From: Candidatus Mediterraneibacter quadrami
Lineage (GTDB): Bacteria; Bacillota; Clostridia; Lachnospirales; Lachnospiraceae
Length of the DNA: 64,000 nucleotides
Assembly: GCA_019120575.1 (NCBI GenBank)
Contig: DWUU01000025.1
Coordinates: 1 to 64,000 of the forward strand
Reading direction: 5' to 3'
In this document: positions 1 to 8,691 of the stretch, in pieces
How the letters are laid out: each line of letters opens with the position of its first letter
How positions within the stretch are numbered: the first letter of the stretch is position 1
Notes under the pieces: model-generated
The model's input: the letters and a program-made list of their open reading frames with translations, nothing else
Database searches by the model: none
Told to the model about the DNA's origin: nothing
Translations under genes and position numbers: made by a program

Positions 1-234
1 TGTGGAAAATGTCGTAAACCCGCCGCACACGCCGGTCTTCCAGAACAATACCGCATTCTCCGATGTATCCGCATTTCCTGCGGCAACACCTGCGATAAAA
101 CCGATCAGGATCGCGCCCAGTACGTTAGTGAGCAGCGTCAGCACCGGAAATTCCGCTTTCACCGGCATGAGGCTGATCGCATACCGCCCTGCTGCCCCGA
201 TCGCTCCGCCGAAAGCTACAGCTAAGAAATTCAT
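1..234 (-). CDS. crcB: Fluoride ion transporter CrcB/Fluc, 3' end cut by window edge
   Basis: Reverse-strand translation MNFLAVAFGGAIGAAGRYAISLMPVKAEFPVLTLLTNVLGAILIGFIAG...KTGVCGGFTTFST is a typical CrcB N-terminus; absent from the ORF track because it is truncated. Confidence 0.9.
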   Translation of the reverse strand, partial: MNFLAVAFGGAIGAAGRYAISLMPVKAEFPVLTLLTNVLGAILIGFIAGVAAGNADTSENAVLFWKTGVCGGFTTFST

Positions 235-303
235 GTATGTGTACTCCTTTCAAATCAATAGATTTGAGTTCGATTTCTGTATCATTTTTTTGCTATGTCG
301 CAG

Positions 304-774
304 TTAAAATCCGCCATTATTGTAAGCTCTCGTTATCACATAAGATGGTTCATAATATGCACTGCTGTTGTAATTATCAATTGTGTTGCATATTTCATCA
401 TTATATACCCGGATCATTCCATCGATATAATCTTCCTCAGGCTGCAATGTTGACAGGATCAGCCTTGTATATACTTTCCCCATCTGCGTTTCTGAGGGGA
501 TCTCTTCCACCAGAGACGGATCAACCTCTGTTATATTAAAATCCCCCTTTTCCAGTTTATAGTCTTCAATCCATTCAGCTTCAATTTTCAAAGGATTTTC
601 GCAATGCAGAACATTAGCAAGACTGATCAGACGTTCCCATTCATTTTGCGGTATAGAATTAACCACATATTTATTTTTTTGATGTAATTTTCTCGCCACA
701 CGCTCTATCATATAGCAAAGAAAATAAAGATCATTCTCGCTTATTTGCTCTTCCGGTAAAAACTTGTTTGTCAT
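304..774 (-). CDS. Hypothetical protein, 156 aa
   Basis: ORF with codon-like composition between crcB and the DUF1703-like gene; no motif recognised. Confidence 0.6.
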   Translation of the reverse strand: MTNKFLPEEQISENDLYFLCYMIERVARKLHQKNKYVVNSIPQNEWERLISLANVLHCENPLKIEAEWIEDYKLEKGDFNITEVDPSLVEEIPSETQMGKVYTRLILSTLQPEEDYIDGMIRVYNDEICNTIDNYNSSAYYEPSYVITRAYNNGGF

Positions 775-895
775 AACGAATAACTCCCTTCAAATCTGAC
801 AGTTTGTAATGCTCTTTCTGTGCAGAATACAATCTGTCACCCTTAACTTTCTTCATTATATCATTCGTTTAGTTCTCTGTCATTTTCTTTTGCAA

Positions 896-2332
896 TCATA
901 CAATCGTCTTTTCGCCGGGTGATATTTCTTTACTGATGTTGCATTTTTCCCAGACCACGCTTGCCTGTTTCCCGCAGTGCGCCAGCCCGATAAGGACAGT
1001 CTCGCCCTGCATGTCCGCATAATAGTTCTTTTCTTTGATCTGTCTGACAGCATCCGTTGCTAGTTTCTCAAGATCCTTCGAGTGGTCTTTTGTATATTTG
1101 AATTCTAGGGCCAGATTCGGAAGCGCAGGCTTCTTTGCATATAGCAGGATGTCGCCCCATCCGCTCCCGCTTTCCCTGTTGCTTCTGACATCATAGTCTC
1201 TCCGCAAAAATGTACATATGCCAAGCATCATCATATGGTAGCTGTTCTCATCCTTCAGGTCATGATAGGACGGAAGTTCCAGAAGCACCTTCCGGTAAGC
1301 CTCCGCAAATTTATCTATATCTCCCGTCTTCAAATACCCCAGCATCGTCCCGATCTCGTACTCATCCACCTGAAGATAAAATGCCGTCAGTTCCTGAAAT
1401 GCCTTCCACACTTCCTGATTCGGGACACGGACTGTGAAATCCTCCTCACTCTTCCGCTCTTCTATCGTGACCATTCCGGCATTAATGAGCAGTCCCCACA
1501 GCGATGCATCATTCGGTTTTTCATAGTACGCCGTGGAAAGTTCCGCTTTCACCGTAATCTTTCCTTCTTCCACCAGTGTATTGTATTTTTCAGCGAACGT
1601 ACTGCGCTGCTGTGCCAGCGCATTTTTCAGGATGCTGTTTTCTCCCGTGTTCACCCAGTATGATTCCGGTCTTTTTCGGGCGCAGTAGCAGGATACAGAC
1701 CACGGATTATATAATTCACAGTCGCCGATCCTATATCCGTCGTACATATCTCTTACTTCATCCGTAAACTGTCCGCCGCAGTACTCCAGCAGCTCACGGG
1801 TTTCCTTTTCAGTAAATCCGAAACAGTCCGCATAATCCGCATCCGCGGCTGTACAGACAACAAGATTATTCAGCCCGGAAAAGATATTTTCTTTCGCCAC
1901 ACGCTGAATGCCTGTCAGAAGCGCTTTCTCGATGGACGGATTTCCCTTTAAGGCAAAGCTCAGCATGCCCGCAAGCACATCACGCACTTCACTGTAATAT
2001 CCGCCGGAATTCGCAGAAATAAACGGCGTGTCATACTCATCCAGAAGGAGGTATACTTTCCTGCCGAAATACAATTCCAGCACATTACATAATACGACAA
2101 CGGAACTGCCGATAACCTCTTTCAGAGCCGCTGCGTTTTCGCGGGAACTGATCACACTGTACACCTCATAAAACTGCCGCAGTTCTTCCTCTGGCAGAGC
2201 ACTGCTGCTTATGAGCGAATAATATCTCCTGTACTCTGAACATACCGCCCGTCCCAGCAGTCTCAACATTTCATCCGGCGCAGACGCTTTCACATTCTGA
2301 AAAGACAGAAACACAACCGGATGCCGGTTCAT
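896..2332 (-). CDS. AAA-ATPase-like / DUF1703 PD-(D/E)XK nuclease family protein, apparently lacking its N-terminal P-loop
   Basis: LLLDEYDTPF, TGIQRVAKENIFSGLNN, LLYAKKPALPNLALEFKYTKD motifs; begins at the position equivalent to mid-ATPase domain. Confidence 0.8.
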   Translation of the reverse strand: MNRHPVVFLSFQNVKASAPDEMLRLLGRAVCSEYRRYYSLISSSALPEEELRQFYEVYSVISSRENAAALKEVIGSSVVVLCNVLELYFGRKVYLLLDEYDTPFISANSGGYYSEVRDVLAGMLSFALKGNPSIEKALLTGIQRVAKENIFSGLNNLVVCTAADADYADCFGFTEKETRELLEYCGGQFTDEVRDMYDGYRIGDCELYNPWSVSCYCARKRPESYWVNTGENSILKNALAQQRSTFAEKYNTLVEEGKITVKAELSTAYYEKPNDASLWGLLINAGMVTIEERKSEEDFTVRVPNQEVWKAFQELTAFYLQVDEYEIGTMLGYLKTGDIDKFAEAYRKVLLELPSYHDLKDENSYHMMMLGICTFLRRDYDVRSNRESGSGWGDILLYAKKPALPNLALEFKYTKDHSKDLEKLATDAVRQIKEKNYYADMQGETVLIGLAHCGKQASVVWEKCNISKEISPGEKTIV

Positions 2333-2492
2333 ACTGATTTGAGCAGTTGCAAATGATTTATTTACATTATAACGCCGGGTGTTTCAATATGCGACAGCTC
2401 CGTTTCGTATCGAGTCATCACTTGTCGTTTCCAGTGAATCAAGGTACAATATTACAAAAACCAACACACTAATCAAGGATAGGAGAGAAATA

Positions 2493-2870
2493 ATGAAAGG
2501 AATGAAACCGATAAAGATATACTCCTGCGCTGACCGCATCCAGGCAGATATGATCGTGGAAGCGTTAAATGAAAACGGGATTCCCGCCTATACAGAATCA
2601 CAGGGAAGCGGCGGATACATGAATATTTATATGGGTACATCCGTATTTGGAACGGATATCTATGTCGATGAAGCCGATACAGCGCAGGCAAAAGAAATTG
2701 TGGCGGCACTTTCGCTGCCGGCTGAAGAAAACGACAATGCCCGGAAAACACAGGATATTTCAGAACAGCCTGTTGATAAAAAACTTCCTGTGATACGTGT
2801 GATCTGTCTGATCGCTGCGGTTCTGATGCTCATTGGAGCGATAGCGCCATCAATCATTAACATATTTTAG
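2493..2870 (+). CDS. DUF2007-like putative signal-transducing protein with C-terminal TM helix
   Basis: AGGAGAG RBS before ATG; IYSCADRIQADMIVEALNENGIPAYTE...IYVDEADTAQAKEIV pattern. Confidence 0.65.
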   Translation: MKGMKPIKIYSCADRIQADMIVEALNENGIPAYTESQGSGGYMNIYMGTSVFGTDIYVDEADTAQAKEIVAALSLPAEENDNARKTQDISEQPVDKKLPVIRVICLIAAVLMLIGAIAPSIINIF

Positions 2871-3086
2871 ATTTATCAGCATACTCCCGCCGCAATTCCT
2901 CTGCCAGATACGCATTGCTCATACAGTGCATGTCAGATACTCCATCCCGGATCAGATGATAAACCTCGGAATGATAAAAGAATTGCAACGCTGCATCCAA
3001 TGAAATCCCCTGCTGTTTTGCAAAGCACTCAATAACACGGCGAACTCCAATTCATTCATATTTTTAATTTTTGCATCCGTTACCAT
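2857..3086 (-). pseudogene. Frameshifted small protein (DUF3791-like, tentative)
   Basis: MVTDAKIKNMNELEFAV in one frame continues as IECFAKQQGISLDAALQFFYHSEVYHLIRDGVSDMHCMSNAYLAEELRREYADKSKIC* in another. Confidence 0.55.
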
Positions 3087-3128
3087 AAGACATTTCCTCC
3101 ATTTTACAAAGATCAACCTTTCCGAAAA

Positions 3129-3707
3129 TCAATGCCTGTACAACTTTCTTGCCTGTTCTGTATAAGATTTGACAAATGCTGTTTTTGCGTCCGTATAGCC
3201 GTCCCTGTCATGCTCGTATTCTTTCCACAGCCTCAGCTTTAACCTCTCGTATTCTGCGGCCGCATCGGAATGTTCGATCATGTAGTCGCGAAAATACAGT
3301 TCATCATTATCGCCATAATACCGCAAGTGTAAATGGAATACCCGTTCTGCAAACCCTTCCTCTGTATATCCCTTATTGAAAGAAATCCTGTCTGCATTCT
3401 GCAACATACATATATAGCCATTCTCTGCAAGAATTTCTTTGTAATCAGCCAGGTTGCTTTCCTTTGGAAATTCCGCAAGAATATCAATGATCGGTTTTGC
3501 CTGGATCGAGGGGATCGCAGTACTTCCTACATGATTTATCCTCACAGTCTGCGGAAGAATTCTTCCAAGCAGACTGGCCTCTTCAACATACCAGTCTTTC
3601 CAACAGTCCTGATGCTCTGTCAGAAAAATAGGAAACAACTGCCACAGTTCTTCCAGATTCATTTCTGATAATTTCTTTTTCGTTATCTGCCCCTTTGACA
3701 TATCCAT
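3129..3707 (-). CDS. GrpB family protein (nucleotidyltransferase-like)
   Basis: INHVGSTAIPSIQAKPIIDILAEF and FRDYMIEHSDAAAEYERLKLRL motifs. Confidence 0.9.
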   Translation of the reverse strand: MDMSKGQITKKKLSEMNLEELWQLFPIFLTEHQDCWKDWYVEEASLLGRILPQTVRINHVGSTAIPSIQAKPIIDILAEFPKESNLADYKEILAENGYICMLQNADRISFNKGYTEEGFAERVFHLHLRYYGDNDELYFRDYMIEHSDAAAEYERLKLRLWKEYEHDRDGYTDAKTAFVKSYTEQARKLYRH

Positions 3708-3731
3708 TCTTCAGTCCGCCTGTTTCAGACA

Positions 3732-4139
3732 TTAACCATACCCGTGGTCTACATGTTTCCATTTCCCGCCGTCAGACCGCACCAGAATCCATTTCCAGTC
3801 ACTGTATGTGCTGTCCGGATTCAACGAACCGTCCCCTCCGGACGAATCTACATCAAATGAAGATAACAGAACGATAACCTCATCCGCATCGTTTCTGTCA
3901 GCCCAGTCCTGATGGGGCTCGATACTGTCGTCCCCGGCATAATATATTTCCCTCAGAGTACAGCCGCTCCAGCTGCTTTTAAACTCATGCTTTATCGTAT
4001 CAACCGCGGCATCGATATCTTCCTGGGAATACACTTCTGAATCCACACTTTTCGTCTCTGCTCCACTGACATCCCCTCCGCATGCACTCAGACCAAGTGT
4101 CAGCAGAATACAGCTAATGATGCATACAATTTTCTTCAT
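3732..4139 (-). CDS. Putative lipoprotein
   Basis: N-terminal signal with lipobox-like LGLSACGG. Confidence 0.7.
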   Translation of the reverse strand: MKKIVCIISCILLTLGLSACGGDVSGAETKSVDSEVYSQEDIDAAVDTIKHEFKSSWSGCTLREIYYAGDDSIEPHQDWADRNDADEVIVLLSSFDVDSSGGDGSLNPDSTYSDWKWILVRSDGGKWKHVDHGYG

Positions 4140-4154
4140 TACAGTTTCCTCCTT

Positions 4155-4406
4155 TCAGCGAATCAGCTGCGCTGCTTTTTCATAATCCTTTTTATGAACA
4201 TATATTTTATATTCGTATGAATAATCCGGATTTATCCCGAAACTGCCGATCTGTGCTCTCCTGTTTCCGAATATTGGCGCAGCCTCAAGGTTTACAGTCT
4301 TTATAATATATTCAATATTGTTTTTTGAGAGGATATCCCTGACCTCTGCCTGACGGTTCATCTCCATGGTCACGATCAGTTCTTTACGATTGAATACGGT
4401 TATCAT
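4155..4406 (-). CDS. Small DUF2007-like protein, 83 aa
   Basis: AEVRDILSKNNIEYIIKTV...YKIYVHKKDYEKAAQLIR resembles DUF2007 layout. Confidence 0.55.
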   Translation of the reverse strand: MITVFNRKELIVTMEMNRQAEVRDILSKNNIEYIIKTVNLEAAPIFGNRRAQIGSFGINPDYSYEYKIYVHKKDYEKAAQLIR

Positions 4407-4460
4407 ACCTTTCTCCTCCTCAGACTGTTTTTCTTATTATATCATCCGGGCATTGTACTG

Positions 4461-4895
4461 TCAGTATTCCGGCACAGATTTTTCACCCGTCCCGAGTATC
4501 CCGCCTTCTTCGGAATAGCCGCCAGGATGATCCATATAGCTATCCCCGTCTATCGTAAGATAACCCCCATAGCTCACTTTATGGATGTTCCCGTCTGCCA
4601 TGGTTACGATCAGCAGGCGTGACAGTCCGGTTACAGGCTCCGGCTCTTCCACATATTTCCCGTGGCTTTTGTTGATCAGTTTCACAGCTGCATCCATTTC
4701 CTCTTGTGATAACAGTTTATACCTTTCATTTTCATCCGAGGGCTGTACGATCAGTTCTATCTTCTCCACATCTTCCACGCGGAGCGAACGCGCCCAGCTC
4801 ATAGTATCTCTTCCGGACGGGTATTTCCAGTACAACAGATACCCGGCAATGATAAACAGAATGATAACAACCGCAATGATGATCCTTTTTTTCAT
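4461..4895 (-). CDS. Hypothetical membrane-anchored protein
   Basis: GGGAGGTGA RBS before MKKRIIIAVVIILFIIAGYLLYW signal anchor. Confidence 0.6.
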   Translation of the reverse strand: MKKRIIIAVVIILFIIAGYLLYWKYPSGRDTMSWARSLRVEDVEKIELIVQPSDENERYKLLSQEEMDAAVKLINKSHGKYVEEPEPVTGLSRLLIVTMADGNIHKVSYGGYLTIDGDSYMDHPGGYSEEGGILGTGEKSVPEY

Positions 4896-4981
4896 GACGT
4901 TCACCTCCCGCATATTTATTCCCTGCTTTATATATCAGAGTAAATATGGCAGGTTTTTGTTGCATTATGCGGTTCATTTTT

Positions 4982-5293
4982 CTAAAAATCAATATTATCC
5001 TCTCCGTCCCGGATCATGGCTTTAAGCCGCTCATACTCATCTTTGAGCATCTGCATTCCAGTTTCTGTGATGATATAGGATTTTCTTCTCCCCGTTTCGG
5101 TTGTTTTCTTTATCACATTATTCTCTTCGAACTTTGACAGCATGGCGTATAATGTGCCAGGTCCGACTTTTATCCTGCCGCCTGAGATCTGACAGACACG
5201 CTCCATGATATCAACGCCGCAGCATTCCCGGGTCAGTGCCAGCAGGATATAATACATCGGCTCTGTCAGTGTCTGAAATTGTTCTCTTGCCAT
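4982..5293 (-). CDS. PadR family transcriptional regulator
   Basis: LTEPMYYILLALTRECCGVDIMERV...GPGTLYAMLSKFEENNVIKK winged-helix PadR pattern. Confidence 0.92.
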   Translation of the reverse strand: MAREQFQTLTEPMYYILLALTRECCGVDIMERVCQISGGRIKVGPGTLYAMLSKFEENNVIKKTTETGRRKSYIITETGMQMLKDEYERLKAMIRDGEDNIDF

Positions 5294-5308
5294 CTGATCG
5301 CCTCGCTT

Positions 5309-6622
5309 TCAATGTGCATCTTCCAGAAGATCCAGTTTTTCAAGGATCAGTTCTGTCTGGTCTTCTGACGGCGGCGTATCCGCATAAAAGAACAGCAGTG
5401 CATCTTCGTACCGCGCACAGACAGCGATGCCGCCCATATTGCTCCGGACTTCCAATGCATCCCATGTATTTGGATCGATTTCTTCCGCGTCCCGGTAATA
5501 CGCTGCATCCCTCTCTGTTTTCCAGATCTTATCCAGAACCCAGGCGTATCGGGAACGATAAACGTCATAAGAAAGTGTGTCTCCCTCCAGCTCCTCATTC
5601 ATCCAGAGCACGGTTCCTTTCATCCGGCTCCCAAAGATTGATTTCTCTGAAACATATTCCGCATAGTCAGGCTCCCCGCTCATCTCACGGAAATTCTCCT
5701 GGGTGAGCGGCAGCTGCGCCAGTGCTTTCTGATTTTCTGCAGTTCCATTTTCTGTAAATACCACTGCAACAGATACGATGATCAGAAAAAATGTCAGTCC
5801 GATCCCGCCCCCGATCTGAAGCCACCAATTCGTACCTCTGGACGGGCGGAACCAGAGGATCGCTGCGGTAAAAGTCAGGATAACAAATATGGATCCGACA
5901 AGAGCCAGACCTGCTTTCGGCATGCTGATCGATACAAGCAGAGCCACCACTCCTGTTTCCAGCAGGATCACAAGGATCCATTCCATAATCCTGCGAAACG
6001 GCTGTCTTCCATACGAAACCGGCCTTCCCTCCCGGAGCGCCTGTTTTCCCCGGACCGACCACAGAATTGTGCGGCCGCACTGCAGGAGACGCTCTGCCAG
6101 AAGCAGCGTTGCCACAAGAAGGATCCACAGATATGGCGGAGAGAAGATCCAGTCCGCAAATTCCCTGCCCAGTGCACGGCACCAGAATTGTGCCGTCAGC
6201 AGCACCGGCACCAGCATATCCCTTAGAAGCTCTCTCCGTTCAGCTTTCCAGACGTTTTCAAACCGTTCCTCTTCTGTAACAATAGGCATGGCATCCGGAT
6301 CTCTGCGCCGGAAGATGCAGAATTTTCTCTGCCCGTCGATCAGCTCCCATCCTGCCACGCTGCAATAATCCGCGTATTCTTCCGCCTGTTCTTCCGGCTT
6401 CAGATCCATCTCACTTCCCTTTGGAAATACTTCCACACAATACGTAATATCGGCCGGCTCGCCTTTTTCAAAAACCAGACCCATCTGCCATTTTTGGAAA
6501 TGCCATCCGTCAAGTGACATCTCATGCAGATATTGTCCAAAAGCATCGCACTCTGTATATCGAAAATACCGGAACACCCGGCGTGTTGTACCGGCCTGTA
6601 CCTGTTTTTTCTTTTTTTTCAT
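5309..6622 (-). CDS. DUF2812 domain-containing membrane protein
   Basis: FRYFRYTECDAFGQYLHEMSLDGWHFQKWQMGLVFEKGEP; AGGAGGTGAC RBS places the start at 6622, not 6715. Confidence 0.85.
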   Translation of the reverse strand: MKKKKKQVQAGTTRRVFRYFRYTECDAFGQYLHEMSLDGWHFQKWQMGLVFEKGEPADITYCVEVFPKGSEMDLKPEEQAEEYADYCSVAGWELIDGQRKFCIFRRRDPDAMPIVTEEERFENVWKAERRELLRDMLVPVLLTAQFWCRALGREFADWIFSPPYLWILLVATLLLAERLLQCGRTILWSVRGKQALREGRPVSYGRQPFRRIMEWILVILLETGVVALLVSISMPKAGLALVGSIFVILTFTAAILWFRPSRGTNWWLQIGGGIGLTFFLIIVSVAVVFTENGTAENQKALAQLPLTQENFREMSGEPDYAEYVSEKSIFGSRMKGTVLWMNEELEGDTLSYDVYRSRYAWVLDKIWKTERDAAYYRDAEEIDPNTWDALEVRSNMGGIAVCARYEDALLFFYADTPPSEDQTELILEKLDLLEDAH

Positions 6623-6658
6623 ATCAGTCACCTCCTGACTGTCTGTGTGAACACGCCA

Positions 6659-6715
6659 ATTATCGAGTATCGATATTTCTACCTTCATCATAATATCGAC
6701 ACTCGATATTGTCAA
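6659..6715 (-). promoter_or_regulatory. Promoter of DUF2812-padR operon with two palindromic operators
   Basis: Minus strand TTGACA (6715-6710), 17-nt spacer, TATGAT (6692-6687); dyad AATATCGA-N3-TCGATATT at 6692-6710 and near-copy ATTATCGA-N3-TCGATATT at 6659-6677. Confidence 0.75.
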
Positions 6716-6721
6716 GAGATT

Positions 6722-8188
6722 TTATAAACAGACGGTTTTTGTTGCAACCGTATTTCTGAAAGCGATATCATGCTCCACAAAGATCATGGTCGGTGCGAAT
6801 TCTTTTATCAGATTTTCGATCTGCATGCGGGAATATATATCGATATAATTCAACGGCTCATCCCAGACATACAGATGCGCCTGTTCACAGAGGCTTTTCG
6901 CGATCAGCACCTTTTTCTTCTGCCCGGCGGAAAAGTCTTCCATCTTCTTGTCAAACTGCGTCCGTTCAAAGTCCATTTTCCGCAGGACGGCTTTGAACAG
7001 GCTTTCATCGATCCGGCTGTTCTCTGCAAGTTCTGACAGAGAGCCTTTCAGCATGGACGTATCCTGCGGCACATAAGACAGCCTGAGCCCGGAGCCGACC
7101 AAGATCGTTCCGCAGTGTCCGATCGGCTGTCCGGTCAGCAGCTTCAGCAGGCATGACTTTCCGGCGCCGTTCCTGCCGTCAAGGGCGATGCGATCACCCT
7201 GTCTGATCTCAAACGAAACCGGCCGGCAGATCTTTTTCCCGTCAAAAACCGGCGCGACATCAGAAAACGCCGCCAGCGTATCCGTAAAATAAGACAGTGG
7301 AATGATCTTCAGTTCTTCTGCGGTTTCCAGGTTTTTAAGCAGTCCGGCTTTCTCACTGACTGCGCGTTGCCGCCGCACTTCCGCAGATTTCGCGCGTTTC
7401 ATCATTTTGGCAGATTTGTGCCCGATATATCCTCTGTCAACCGGACCGTTCCCGTATTTTGCCGCCTCCGTCCTGGCTGACCAGGCCGAAGTCCTCTTTG
7501 CGGATTTCTCCAGGGCGTCAATATCCTTTTTCAGTTTCGCATTTCTGGCAAGCTCAAATCCCTGCTGCCGCTGGAAATTGGTAAACCACGACGAAAAATT
7601 GCCGCTCTGCACTTCAATGTCCGACCGGTTGATCGCCAGGATGTGATCGACGCATCCATCCAGAAAGCAGCGGTCATGAGAAACCAGTATAAATCCTTTT
7701 TTCCTTTTCAGATACGCTGAGACAGTCTCTCTTGCTTTCGTATCCAGATGATTGGTCGGTTCATCGATCAACAGGAAATGTCCGTCATTCAGGAAAAGTG
7801 CAGCAAGCAGGACCTTGGTCTGTTCTCCGTTAGACAGCGTAGAGAACGGCCTCCAGAGGACATCTTCCCTGACTTCCAGATAAGACAGTTCTCTTTGCAG
7901 CTCCCACTCTTCTGCCATCGGACAGACTTCGGACAGGATATCCTCTGTCAGCCTGTCTTTATCGTCAACCGGATACGGAAAATAATCAAACTGTACAGAA
8001 GCCTGGATCTTCCCCCGGTATTCGTACTTCCCGAGCAGCAGGTTCAGAAACGTCGTTTTTCCCCGGCCGTTCCTTCCGATAAATCCGAGCTTCCAGTCTG
8101 TATCGATCTGGAAGCTGACATTTTCAAAAATATTTTCAGAACCGGACGGGTAAGAAAAAGTAAGGTCCTCGACCCGGATCATTGACAT
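6722..8188 (-). CDS. ABC-F family ribosomal protection protein, Lsa type
   Basis: Two ATPase domains; FSYPSGSENIFENVSFQIDTDWKLGFIGRNGRGKTTFLNLLLG, LSNGEQTKVLLAALFL, SLCEQAHLYVWDEPLNYIDIYSRMQIE match the Lsa lineage. Confidence 0.93.
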   Translation of the reverse strand: MSMIRVEDLTFSYPSGSENIFENVSFQIDTDWKLGFIGRNGRGKTTFLNLLLGKYEYRGKIQASVQFDYFPYPVDDKDRLTEDILSEVCPMAEEWELQRELSYLEVREDVLWRPFSTLSNGEQTKVLLAALFLNDGHFLLIDEPTNHLDTKARETVSAYLKRKKGFILVSHDRCFLDGCVDHILAINRSDIEVQSGNFSSWFTNFQRQQGFELARNAKLKKDIDALEKSAKRTSAWSARTEAAKYGNGPVDRGYIGHKSAKMMKRAKSAEVRRQRAVSEKAGLLKNLETAEELKIIPLSYFTDTLAAFSDVAPVFDGKKICRPVSFEIRQGDRIALDGRNGAGKSCLLKLLTGQPIGHCGTILVGSGLRLSYVPQDTSMLKGSLSELAENSRIDESLFKAVLRKMDFERTQFDKKMEDFSAGQKKKVLIAKSLCEQAHLYVWDEPLNYIDIYSRMQIENLIKEFAPTMIFVEHDIAFRNTVATKTVCL

Positions 8189-8220
8189 ATCGCATTCCTC
8201 CTTTATGCAAAGATATGATA

Positions 8221-8260
8221 TAAAAAGTAGAGCTGCAGGAAATCCAGTCCCCGCAGCTCG
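8221..8260 (-). terminator. Intrinsic terminator in the ABC-F leader
   Basis: GAGCTGCGGGGACTGGATTTCCTGCAGCTC followed by TACTTTTTA on the minus strand, 33 nt before the start codon. Confidence 0.8.
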
Positions 8261-8387
8261 TCAAAGCATCATCGTATCTCCGCATCAAAAATGATACGCC
8301 TGCAATATGTCGGGCAAAAAGACTTTTAACTTTCCTGCAACAGACACAGTGATATCGTAAAATAATCCTGTCACTGTGTATTCCGGT

Positions 8388-8411
8388 TTATTTGCAGAAA
8401 AAGTTAATCAT
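8388..8411 (-). CDS. Leader peptide uORF MINFFCK
   Basis: GAGGTGGAAGG immediately before ATG ATT AAC TTT TTC TGC AAA TAA. Confidence 0.5.
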   Translation of the reverse strand: MINFFCK

Positions 8412-8432
8412 CCTTCCACCTCACTACTCAAA

Positions 8433-8460
8433 TTTATATCAGCCTATCACAGATATACAA
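8433..8460 (-). promoter_or_regulatory. Candidate promoter of ABC-F leader transcript
   Basis: TTGTAT - 16 nt - TATAAA on the minus strand. Confidence 0.45.
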
Positions 8461-8691
8461 AACCGTCAAGTTACAAAAATCATGTCCTGCTCTTCTGTAT
8501 CCACCAGATCTGGACTCCTATATTGACCGCTGCCGCCAGAAGGCACAGAACCAAAGGGAGACCGATTCCCTGCGATGCAAGTATTATGCACACAAAGATC
8601 TCAGCGCCTCTGAAACTATAGCATTCTCAGCCTCCTTGATTCCCATAACTTCTTTATCTCTCCTTTCCCCTCCCCCGGATGCGATCTGCTC

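Larger units (their letters stand above)
8189..8426 (-). promoter_or_regulatory. Leader of the ABC-F gene: candidate transcription attenuator
   Basis: About 238-nt 5' region with uORF, 9-bp stem ACACAGTGA/TCACTGTGT (8344-8379), anti-arm TTGCAGGAAA (8331-8340) and terminator (8221-8260). Confidence 0.75.

Noticed and set aside
235-303. Fluoride riboswitch upstream of crcB
   Set aside because: No recognisable crcB-motif sequence in the short intergenic region.
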